Of a stretch of 10,429 nucleotides of DNA, positions 1-6,460 are shown one piece after another (positions within the stretch are counted from its first letter, which is position 1; every line of letters starts with the position of its first letter). The DNA lies in assembly GCA_026389955.1 (NCBI GenBank), contig JAPLGY010000528.1, forward strand, positions 1 to 10,429. The letters are read 5' to 3'. Origin of the DNA: Caldilinea sp. (GTDB taxonomy: Bacteria; Chloroflexota; Anaerolineae; Caldilineales; Caldilineaceae). Made by a program: the position numbers and the translations under genes. The notes under the pieces are model-generated. The model had not been told where the DNA came from. It did no database searches and saw nothing but the letters and a program-made list of their open reading frames with translations.

Positions 1-3000
1 TCATCCATTCAATCGATCGCCATCGATGGGGAATGGGCACATGCCTATCTACAGCCGCCGGCAAATTCATCTCAGCCGCATGTGAATCTGGCGACAGTCG
101 CCCTCTTGCGCCGAGTGGGCCAGGACACTTCCTGGCAGGTCGCTCTCCCCCCCACAGACATATGGCAAAGCTGGATGAAAGAAATTCCTGCATCCTTGAT
201 GGATGAGTCCACAAAAAATTACCTGCTTGGAACGCTGGTGCCAAGTGCACCGCTGGCCCACTACAGCGGATATAAATTGCCGTGGTCAGGTGGGTTTGAG
301 GCCAATATTGGGTGTGTCCTGAACAACTGCACCTTCGAAGGCGCTCCCTACCATGGCTATGCAGCCGCAGATTTCTTCATCACGGGCGATTCTTATGTTC
401 GTGCTGCCAAAGGAGGTACGGTAGTTTTCCGTAAAGACACGAGCCCGGATACCAATCGCTGTGGGAATGCCAGTTGTTGGCGATGGTCGAATGTCGTTGT
501 AATTCGTCACAGCAGCGCTGAGTATTCGTGGTACATGCACCTGGCATATGGTTCCATCCCAGGCCATGTCCAAGAAAATACTTGGGTCGAACAGGGAAGT
601 GTTTTGGGGCGCCAAGGTTGCACCGGTTTTTGTACAGCCGCACACATCCACTTCATGGTTGCAACTGTAATGAATCCGATATTGGACAATGCCGATCCTG
701 TCCTTCGTATGCCGAATTGGCCACGGGGCAGCTACGCAACGTTCGACTTCGACGAGATGGACTGGCAACGTCTCGCTCAAGTTGCTTACAATACGCCTAT
801 CACATCATGGAATACGGTCGGTTCATTGCCCACCCCCACCCCTCGCCCGACCACCCAGCCAGCACCAACGCCGACGCCACGCCCCACACAGCCCCCCAAT
901 CCGACGGCAACGCCGCTGCCCACACAGCCTCCGCCGCCCAGCGAGAGCAGCATTCAGATTGTGAGCGTCTCCAGCCACACAGTCAATCCGGGCGAGTCGT
1001 TCAACCCTTCGGTGACGATGCAGATTCTGAGCGGGCAGCTGCTGCTCTCGCGCGGCGATCATCTGCACGCCGTGCCAGAGGAGACCACCAACACGCTGGG
1101 CGCCTGGCCGGTGCAGAGCGTGCGGCGCGCTGTCAATGCGGGGGAGACGTATACCTTTGACGTGGCCAACGACGCAGGATTTCGCATGACCGCGCCCAGT
1201 TCGCCGGGGACCTATACCAGCCGCTGGCAGCTGCGCGTGGCAGGCAACCATATCGGCCCCGTCGTCGAAATCCCGGTGACAGTGCGTTCCGTGGCGCCGC
1301 CCCCCTCGCCCTCGGGCTGGCGCGCACAGTATTGGAACGGCTACTACAGCGACAATCCCTGGGGCAATGGCCGCTGCAAAGCAGACGACTACACCGATTC
1401 CATTCCTTTCACCCAGGATTGGGGTACTTCTGGCCCAGGCGGCGGCTGCTCTGGGGAGCGCTTCAGCGTGCTCTACGAACGGCGCTTTGATTTCGTGGCC
1501 GGTCGCTATCGCTTCCACTGCCACCGTGACGGGTACTGCCGAATCTTTATCCCAGAGCTTGGCTTGACGCATGCGGAGGAAGCTGGCTCGTTTGCCGGCA
1601 TGGATTGGGGCGTCGATATCCCAGCCGGCAACTGGGAGGTCAAGATTGAATACTCGCACCGGCGCGAAAACGGCAACGCGCGCCTGGAATTCTGGTGGCA
1701 GGGGCCGACATCCTATCTGCCCCCGCTCGACGCCGACTGCGCCTCCGCTCCTTACGAGTGGTGCGGGGCGTACCGCGTCGCCTGGAATTCCCCGTCAGAC
1801 AGCTACATCTTGCGCCAGCTGGAGGGCTCCGGTTCTCTGGATCACGACTGGGGGAGCAGCGGGCCTGGGTATGGCATTTACGCGGATTTTTCCGGCGAGT
1901 GGTCGCGGCTTGCCAAGTTCGACGCCGGGTTGTACCGCTTCCACGCCATCCACGACGATGGCGTCAAAATCAGTGTGGCCGACTCAGAGATTATGAACGA
2001 ATGGAACAGCTGCTGTCGCAAAGATACCGCAGAGGTCTGGCTCCCTGCCGGCGATCACCGCATCCTCGTTACCTGGTTCGACAGCGGGGGCGGCGCCGTG
2101 CTCAAAGTGTGGTGGGAGAAGATCACAGCCTGTTACGACCTTACGATCACCCAGGATCCAGTTGCGCCGGCCGGCCAGATCACCAGCTCACCGCCGCCCA
2201 ATTGCCCAACCAACGATACAAAATACACGGCTGGCAGCACAGTGACACTTTCTGCTGCGCCGCCAACCGGTGCAGAATTTGCCGGCTGGGGAGGCGACGT
2301 CAGCAGCACCAGTGCGTCCGTGAGTCTGGTCGTCGATTACGACAAAAACGTCGTGGCACGCTACAGCCACTGCCAGAGCCTCCAGGTGGGCACATCGGCG
2401 GAAGGGCGAATCGAAACCAGCCCAGCCCCCTCGTGCGCAGACGTGGGCTATCGCCCAGGTGCCACGGTGCGTGTGGAGGCGATCCCCAACGCAGGCCAGC
2501 AGTTTGTCCGCTGGCGCGAAGATCTCGCAGGCGCCAGCAATCCAGCGACGTTGCTCATAGACGCCAATCGGTCAGTGGCTGCCGACTACGCGGCGATCCC
2601 AACACCCGCCTCGAATGCGTGGTACGGCGAGTATTTCAACAACTTGACGCTGGCCGGCGACCCTGTGATGGTGCGCAACGATCCATCCCTCAACTTCAGT
2701 TGGGGCAACACGTCCCCTGCCGAGCCTGTCGCTGTTGATTTCTCGGTGCGCTGGACACAGTCGCTCAGCCTGACAGCAGGTATCTATCGGTTTTCTCTGA
2801 CACACGATGACGGGATGCGCCTGTGGATCGATGGCGTTTTGCATGCAGACGAATGGGAGAGCTGCTGCCGGACGGATACGGTCGATGTGCCCCTTGCTGC
2901 AGGTTCGCGTACGATCGTCGTCGAATTCGTTGATCTGTACGGTGCGGCACAGGCCGCTCTGGCTTGGGAAAAACTGGAGACGCCTACACCACAGACGCCT

Positions 3001-3156
3001 ACACCAGAGACGCCTACACCACAGACGCCTACACCGGAGACGCCTACACCACAGACGCCCGCGCCGGAGACGCCTACACCACAGACGCCTACACCGGAGA
3101 CGCCTACACCGGAGGAATTTTCCCACAGCATTTTCCTGCCGGTCACACTGCGGTAA
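1..3156 (+). CDS. Secreted multidomain protein: M23-type peptidase, Ig-like, three PA14-like and two InlB-type domains (5' partial)
   Basis: The frame is open from base 1 and reads as protein before the first possible start (GTG at 82), so the true start and any signal peptide lie upstream. Counting codon 1 at base 1, residues ~95-230 resemble an M23 (LytM-type) zinc peptidase: H118 and D124 look like the first metal-ligand pair (spacing wider than the usual HxxxD), H180 lies in a WYMHL stretch, and H215-I-H217 is the HxH motif. A Pro/Thr linker follows (~275-317), then an Ig-like domain resembling the NBR1 type (~318-430), PA14-like domains (~439-576, ~587-707, ~872-993), two InlB-type repeats (~711-788, ~791-863), Thr-Pro repeats (994-1038) and the tail EFSHSIFLPVTLR. 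M23 enzymes cut peptidoglycan cross-links or glycine-rich peptides, and PA14 domains often bind glycans. I infer an exported, possibly surface-attached wall or glycan-binding hydrolase. The M23 part is visibly lower in GC than the rest. Domain names rest on motif reading only. Confidence 0.88.
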   Translation, partial: SSIQSIAIDGEWAHAYLQPPANSSQPHVNLATVALLRRVGQDTSWQVALPPTDIWQSWMKEIPASLMDESTKNYLLGTLVPSAPLAHYSGYKLPWSGGFEANIGCVLNNCTFEGAPYHGYAAADFFITGDSYVRAAKGGTVVFRKDTSPDTNRCGNASCWRWSNVVVIRHSSAEYSWYMHLAYGSIPGHVQENTWVEQGSVLGRQGCTGFCTAAHIHFMVATVMNPILDNADPVLRMPNWPRGSYATFDFDEMDWQRLAQVAYNTPITSWNTVGSLPTPTPRPTTQPAPTPTPRPTQPPNPTATPLPTQPPPPSESSIQIVSVSSHTVNPGESFNPSVTMQILSGQLLLSRGDHLHAVPEETTNTLGAWPVQSVRRAVNAGETYTFDVANDAGFRMTAPSSPGTYTSRWQLRVAGNHIGPVVEIPVTVRSVAPPPSPSGWRAQYWNGYYSDNPWGNGRCKADDYTDSIPFTQDWGTSGPGGGCSGERFSVLYERRFDFVAGRYRFHCHRDGYCRIFIPELGLTHAEEAGSFAGMDWGVDIPAGNWEVKIEYSHRRENGNARLEFWWQGPTSYLPPLDADCASAPYEWCGAYRVAWNSPSDSYILRQLEGSGSLDHDWGSSGPGYGIYADFSGEWSRLAKFDAGLYRFHAIHDDGVKISVADSEIMNEWNSCCRKDTAEVWLPAGDHRILVTWFDSGGGAVLKVWWEKITACYDLTITQDPVAPAGQITSSPPPNCPTNDTKYTAGSTVTLSAAPPTGAEFAGWGGDVSSTSASVSLVVDYDKNVVARYSHCQSLQVGTSAEGRIETSPAPSCADVGYRPGATVRVEAIPNAGQQFVRWREDLAGASNPATLLIDANRSVAADYAAIPTPASNAWYGEYFNNLTLAGDPVMVRNDPSLNFSWGNTSPAEPVAVDFSVRWTQSLSLTAGIYRFSLTHDDGMRLWIDGVLHADEWESCCRTDTVDVPLAAGSRTIVVEFVDLYGAAQAALAWEKLETPTPQTPTPETPTPQTPTPETPTPQTPAPETPTPQTPTPETPTPEEFSHSIFLPVTLR
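2980..3114 (+). repeat. Nine 15-bp tandem repeats coding for TPTPQ/TPTPE
   Basis: There are nine consecutive 15-bp units built on acgcctacacc plus cag, gag or a close variant. They are translated as TPTPQ or TPTPE. The final residue runs Q,E,Q,E,Q,E,Q,E,E, so the real period for most of the array is 30 bp. Unit six is diverged (acgcccgcgccggag, TPAPE). The array forms the stalk between the last PA14-like domain and the C-terminal tail. Its near identity suggests recent expansion, and its copy number is likely to vary between strains. Confidence 0.95.
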
Positions 3157-3167
3157 TCACATCTTCT

Positions 3168-3198
3168 GGTGCGCAGGGGTCAGGCCTCCCTGCGCACC
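3168..3198. terminator. Hairpin between convergent genes, no T-tract
   Basis: A perfect 11-bp inverted repeat, GGTGCGCAGGG / CCCTGCGCACC, encloses a 9-nt loop. It starts 11 bases after the stop of the M23/PA14 gene and ends 27 bases before the stop of the nitrilase gene. Its place between two gene ends fits a bidirectional terminator. Neither strand has a T-run after the stem, so it is not a textbook intrinsic terminator. It could instead protect both transcripts from 3' exonucleases. Confidence 0.5.
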
Positions 3199-3225
3199 GA
3201 CCAGCAGCTGGAAACAAAATGGACC

Positions 3226-4179
3226 CTACGCTTGGAGTTCGCTCGGCCGGGCCAGAGCCTGGTCGCGCACAGCGGTGCAGCGTCGGATGTAGTCCTGATA
3301 GCTCACCAGGCCATATTCCTCCAGGATGCTCTGGACACTGAGTTCAGGGGAACGGCTTTCAAGCAGGATCCAGTGTTCTTCGGTGTAGGTGCGGACGGCC
3401 ACCGCATCGCCGTAGCGGGCCTGAATCTGGGCGATTTTGTCGATCTGCAGGTCGGTGTGGAGCAGCACACGGTCGAGTGGGAGGTCGCAGACGGCAATTC
3501 GGGACCAGCGCGAGGTGGAGGTCAGCACTTCGCCGGTCAGATCGACGACCCGGGCGTGGTAGGGCCAGACGGAAGAGACGATTGGGTAGCGGTGGGTCCA
3601 GGCATAGCTTTTTACAGGAAACCCGCCTTCGTAGGCCGAGATCCAACAAGCAAAATCGATCTGCTGGGCTTCCAACGAAGCCCACAGCGAGGGCCAGTTC
3701 AGGTCAAAACAGATGGCGACGCCGATGCGGCCAAAATCCAGGTCGAAGGCAGCGGGCTGGCTGCCCGGTTCGATACCGCAGCGAATTTCCTCTTCCACCG
3801 GGTAATTTTTTCGGTAGCTCCCGACCAGCGTTCCGCTGCGGTCGAGCACCAGCGCCTGGTTGTAATAGCGACCCTTTTCGACAGTGACATGGCCGGCCAC
3901 CAGATTGAAATGGCCTGCCCGGCAGTGCGCGGCGAGCATTTCGTAGATCGGACCTGGCACCGGTTCGGCGACCTCCGAGAGCCTGGCCAGCGGCATACCG
4001 GCCAGCGGAAAGGCCTCTGGCAGCAAAACCAGGTCCGGTCGATAGCTGCGCGCTGTCTCCAGAATCGATTGCGCGGTCGCCAGGTTCTCCTGCAGCGTGG
4101 GGTGGCGCAGGTTGTAAGGAGGGCGTGTGTCTTCCAACGTGGCGAACGATGAGGTGACGATCCGAACGGTGCGCGACAT
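3226..4179 (-). CDS. Nitrilase-superfamily carbon-nitrogen hydrolase
   Basis: This 317-residue protein has the Glu-Lys-Cys catalytic set of the nitrilase superfamily: E55 in LLPEAF, K124 in GSYRKNYP and C157 in GVAICFDLNWP. Members hydrolyse amides, nitriles or carbamoyl groups through a cysteine thioester in the cytoplasm. No signal peptide is seen. I chose the ATG at 4179 (MSRTVRIV) because the core fold begins there. An in-frame ATG at 4275 would add 32 residues encoded by a strong RNA hairpin and is less likely. The ribosome site is weak (AGAAGAAAAC). The gene is last in the sugar-transport operon, behind two hairpins, so it may be expressed less than the binding protein. Its place suggests action on the imported compound or a breakdown product. 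The exact substrate, and whether it is an amidase or nitrilase, cannot be read from the sequence. Confidence 0.9.
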   Translation of the reverse strand: MSRTVRIVTSSFATLEDTRPPYNLRHPTLQENLATAQSILETARSYRPDLVLLPEAFPLAGMPLARLSEVAEPVPGPIYEMLAAHCRAGHFNLVAGHVTVEKGRYYNQALVLDRSGTLVGSYRKNYPVEEEIRCGIEPGSQPAAFDLDFGRIGVAICFDLNWPSLWASLEAQQIDFACWISAYEGGFPVKSYAWTHRYPIVSSVWPYHARVVDLTGEVLTSTSRWSRIAVCDLPLDRVLLHTDLQIDKIAQIQARYGDAVAVRTYTEEHWILLESRSPELSVQSILEEYGLVSYQDYIRRCTAVRDQALARPSELQA

Positions 4180-4237
4180 AAAGTTTTCTTCTTTCTGTGG
4201 GGTTTGCTGTGGGGCAATCGGTCTGTCTCGTCTGGCC

Positions 4238-4272
4238 AGGATGGCGGAAAGGAAATCCCTCTCCGCCATCCT
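4238..4272 (-). other. Strong 15-bp RNA hairpin between binding-protein and nitrilase genes
   Basis: On the minus strand AGGATGGCGGAGAGG pairs with CCTTTCCGCCATCCT around the 5-nt loop GATTT. This gives 15 pairs, 14 of them Watson-Crick and one G-T. No T-run follows. Hairpins in this position, after the binding-protein gene of ABC operons, are known to stabilise the upstream mRNA or to end transcription partly (the malE-malF type of arrangement). That role is inferred here. The element overlaps the rejected long start of the nitrilase. Confidence 0.75.
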
Positions 4273-4284
4273 CACTTCCTTTCA

Positions 4285-4303
4285 GCTGCACGCTCTGTGC
4301 AGC
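4285..4303 (-). other. Second hairpin just after the binding-protein stop
   Basis: GCTGCAC and GTGCAGC form a perfect 7-bp stem with a 5-nt loop, beginning 7 bases after the binding-protein stop codon. It stands in tandem with the larger hairpin at 4238-4272, 12 bases away. Neither hairpin has a T-tract on the coding strand. Together they probably mark a 3' end, a processing site or a stability element. Confidence 0.6.
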
Positions 4304-4310
4304 CGAGAAC

Positions 4311-5315
4311 CTACCAGCACATCGGCAGCCACTGGTCGATATTTTCTGGTGTGACCGGAGCGGTCGGGGCCAGAATTGCATCGGGAACAATCCGCCCTGT
4401 ATGGATGTCGTAGGCTGCCCGGACTGCGTAGACGCCCACCAGATAGCTCATCTGCAGCGCAGTGCCTGCCATGTCGCCGCTTTGAATGGCCTGGCAGGCG
4501 TCGGTGTTGCCGTTGGTGCCGAAGACGGCGATCTCTTTTTCGCGGCCGGCCGCTTTGATTGCCTCCAGCGCCCCCATGGCCATTGGGTCGTCGACCGCAT
4601 AGACGGCGTCGATCCCGGTCGGGTAGCGGGTCAGCAGATCTTGCATCACGGCGAGGGCTTTGTCCTTGCTCCACTCGGCCGGCTGGTCGGCGAGCACTTC
4701 GTAGGAGACCCCTGCCGCTGCCCAGGCGTCCTGGGCGCCCTGGACGCGGTTGACGTAGTCGGTCTGGCCAGGTTTGCCGCCCAGGAAGATGACTTTGGCC
4801 GCTTTGTCGCCAAGTCTGCTGACCATCATCTTGCCGACCGCCAGCCCTTGGTCGTAGGACTGCGAGCCGACAAAGGTCTCGGTGAAGCCTTTGCCTTCAG
4901 GCGCGATGTCGGCGTTCTGTGTGATCACCGGGATGCCAGCTTCGGCTGCTTTTTGGATGGGGGCGATTGCGGCTGTGGGGTCTACAGCGTTGACGACGAT
5001 CACATCGGCCTGGCGGGCGATGCAGTCTTCGATCATGGCGGCCTGCTTTTGTGGGTCAAACGCAGGGTCAAAGTAGGTGACGTTGGCGTTGAAGAGTTTG
5101 GCTTCTTCGTCCATGCCCTGCACGATGGCTGTGATGGAAGGATGGTCGGCATTGTTGTGCACCACACAGATCTCGAACGCCTCTCCTGCCGCTGCGCCGG
5201 TCGCCCCTTCCGCCCCAGCATCTGAGGCCCCAGAGGGGGCAACGGCTGGCAGTGCTGTACAGCCTGCCAGGAACAAAACAGCCATCCCTGCGAACACTCC
5301 CAATTGCTTTTTCAT
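4311..5315 (-). CDS. Sugar ABC transporter substrate-binding lipoprotein (RbsB-like)
   Basis: The protein is 334 residues long. It begins with a lipoprotein signal: MKKQ, a hydrophobic stretch and the lipobox LAGC, with C19 as the lipidated cysteine. A low-complexity Ala/Gly linker (~20-45) follows, then a periplasmic-binding fold of the RbsB/Periplasmic_4 type (ICVVHNNADHPS, ADVIVVNAVDP, AGIPVITQNADI, GIDAVYAVDDPMAMGALEAIK). It captures a sugar-like ligand outside the membrane and delivers it to the two permeases encoded upstream. The start is firm: AGAAGGAGA lies 8 bases before the ATG. It follows the permeases across 150 bases that hold a possible small coupled ORF, and it is followed by two hairpins. 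This layout often goes with higher expression of the binding protein. The ligand is not identifiable. Confidence 0.94.
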   Translation of the reverse strand: MKKQLGVFAGMAVLFLAGCTALPAVAPSGASDAGAEGATGAAAGEAFEICVVHNNADHPSITAIVQGMDEEAKLFNANVTYFDPAFDPQKQAAMIEDCIARQADVIVVNAVDPTAAIAPIQKAAEAGIPVITQNADIAPEGKGFTETFVGSQSYDQGLAVGKMMVSRLGDKAAKVIFLGGKPGQTDYVNRVQGAQDAWAAAGVSYEVLADQPAEWSKDKALAVMQDLLTRYPTGIDAVYAVDDPMAMGALEAIKAAGREKEIAVFGTNGNTDACQAIQSGDMAGTALQMSYLVGVYAVRAAYDIHTGRIVPDAILAPTAPVTPENIDQWLPMCW

Positions 5316-5404
5316 TCTTGAAATCTCCTTCTGAACAAAATTCTGTACAAAACGATGATTGAAACAAATGCGTTGTCGGTTTTTCTGTGTTTGCTGCCTG
5401 TCAT
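5312..5404 (-). CDS. Possible 30-codon ORF overlapping the binding-protein start
   Basis: ATG at 5404 opens a 30-residue frame, MTGSKHRKTDNAFVSIIVLY followed by RILFRRRFQE. Its TGA (5314-5312) overlaps the binding-protein ATG in an ATGA junction. Upstream on the coding strand, AGGAGGTGAT matches ten contiguous bases of the complement of the 16S rRNA 3' end. Against it: GGAGG sits only 2 bases from the ATG, closer than usual; the codons include several AGA/AGG and the stretch is AT-rich, unlike neighbouring genes; and no family is recognisable. The peptide is basic with a short hydrophobic core (FVSIIVLY). It could be a coupled leader ORF that raises binding-protein translation, a small membrane peptide, or chance. 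The strong ribosome site is the best evidence. Confidence 0.3.
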   Translation of the reverse strand: MTGSKHRKTDNAFVSIIVLYRILFRRRFQE

Positions 5405-5465
5405 CACCTCCTCTTGCAGAACTGACCTTTGTGGGGGCTGCAGAAAGGGTTCGGTGTCAGCCCGG

Positions 5466-6440
5466 TTATTCCCGGTTGCCGTAGGACTGCATCACGAGTT
5501 TTTTGCGCAGATTGGCTGCCGAGAGTGCGTCGACAGCTACCACCGCTATCAGAATGACGGCCCGAACGCCGATCTGGTAATAGGTATGTACGCCCAGCAG
5601 ATTCATGCCGTTCACCAGCACCCCGAGCGTGACCACCCCCAGCACGGCGCCCAGTGTGCTGCCCTTGCCTCCAGTCAGGCTGGCTCCTCCGATAATGGCT
5701 GCGGCGATCGCCCACAAGCCTGAGTCGAGCCCGATGTGCACCGTCGATGCGTTGAGCCGAGATGCGATCAGAATCCCGGAAACGGCGGCCAGCAGCCCGC
5801 TGAGCACAAAGGCCATTACCTTGTTGCGTTCGATGTGGATACCGGCCAGGAATGCTGCGTCGGCGTTGCCGCCGATCGCATAGAGGTTGCGGCCGAACTG
5901 GGTGTAGGTGAGCAGGAGATGCACCCCGACACAGAGGAGGGCCACCACCAGGATCGGGACTGGCACAGGCCCCAGAGAGCCAGCCCCCCAAAAGGTGAAC
6001 GCCGGGTCGCTGCCCGGGATCGGTTGCTGGCGCGTGTAGGTCAGCATGGCGCCGCGCACGACGGTCATGGTGCCCAGGGTGGCAATGAAGGGGACGATTC
6101 TGCCTTTGGTCACCAGCAGCCCGTTGATCAGGCCGACGGCGGCGCCGAAGAGCAGCGCGACCCCCACCGCAAACCAGGTGCCCAGCGGCTGCAACCCCAT
6201 CGTCAGCGCGGCAGCCATGCTCAGCACCGACCCGACAGAAAGGTCGATCCCGCCGGCAACCAAGACGATCGTCAGCGCCAGGGCCAGCGGAATATCAAAC
6301 GAGATCTGGCGGGCAATGTTGTGGATGTTCTGTCCGTTCAAAAACAGTGGACCCGTCGTCGAGCCAAAACAGAGGATCAGCAGCAGCAGCAAGAAGACAA
6401 CGTTGTTTTGCAAAACAAAATGGCGCATCTTTGTCAACAT
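5466..6440 (-). CDS. Sugar ABC transporter permease, RbsC family (second permease)
   Basis: This 324-residue protein is dominated by hydrophobic helices, as expected for the roughly 8-10 membrane spans of the BPD_transp_2 (RbsC/XylH) family. Diagnostic stretches are LVAGGIDLSVGS near residues 60-72 and the cytoplasmic loop IIGGASLTGGKGSTLGAVLGV near the C-terminal third, which contacts the ATPase. It forms half of the membrane channel for the imported ligand. The ATG at 6440 has AAGGAG 11 bases upstream, and a second in-frame ATG lies four codons on. The gap to the first permease is 20 bases. The two permeases are clearly different proteins, so the channel is probably a heterodimer, as in LsrCD or YtfT-YjfF systems. 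Confidence 0.94.
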   Translation of the reverse strand: MLTKMRHFVLQNNVVFLLLLLILCFGSTTGPLFLNGQNIHNIARQISFDIPLALALTIVLVAGGIDLSVGSVLSMAAALTMGLQPLGTWFAVGVALLFGAAVGLINGLLVTKGRIVPFIATLGTMTVVRGAMLTYTRQQPIPGSDPAFTFWGAGSLGPVPVPILVVALLCVGVHLLLTYTQFGRNLYAIGGNADAAFLAGIHIERNKVMAFVLSGLLAAVSGILIASRLNASTVHIGLDSGLWAIAAAIIGGASLTGGKGSTLGAVLGVVTLGVLVNGMNLLGVHTYYQIGVRAVILIAVVAVDALSAANLRKKLVMQSYGNRE

Positions 6441-6460
6441 GGTGGTTGCAGCTCCTTGGC

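Noticed and set aside
823..1659. 278-codon minus-strand frame opposite the Ig-like and first PA14-like domains
   Set aside because: It is a mirror of high-GC coding sequence and has no recognisable motifs.
2980..3114. CRISPR-like array
   Set aside because: The 15-bp units are directly adjacent with no spacers and encode an in-frame Thr-Pro stalk.
82..3156. Start of the M23/PA14 gene at GTG 82
   Set aside because: The same frame is open to base 1 and reads as plausible protein (for example IDGEWAHAYLQP), there is no ribosome site before 82, and no signal peptide follows. The gene is 5' truncated by the window edge.
3169..4152. 327-codon frame on the plus strand opposite the nitrilase gene
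   Set aside because: The opposite strand has an intact Glu-Lys-Cys catalytic set. This frame has no domain features or ribosome site and would start inside the intergenic hairpin.
4180..4275. Longer nitrilase start at ATG 4275
   Set aside because: The extra 32 residues are encoded by the strong 4238-4272 hairpin, do not resemble a nitrilase N-terminus, and precede the natural fold start MSRTVRIV.
4197..5225. 342-codon frame on the plus strand opposite the binding-protein gene
   Set aside because: It is antisense to a clear lipoprotein gene with lipobox and strong ribosome site. The translation has no family motifs and is a by-product of GC-rich codon use.
5340..5380. Internal promoter for the binding-protein gene (TTGTTT-16-CAGAAT)
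   Set aside because: Both boxes are poor matches and the region is simply AT-rich. The signal is too weak to list as a feature.
5401..5416. Plus-strand resemblance to the 16S rRNA 3' end (atcacctcct)
   Set aside because: It is simply the complement of the strong Shine-Dalgarno sequence on the minus strand. No other rRNA sequence is present.
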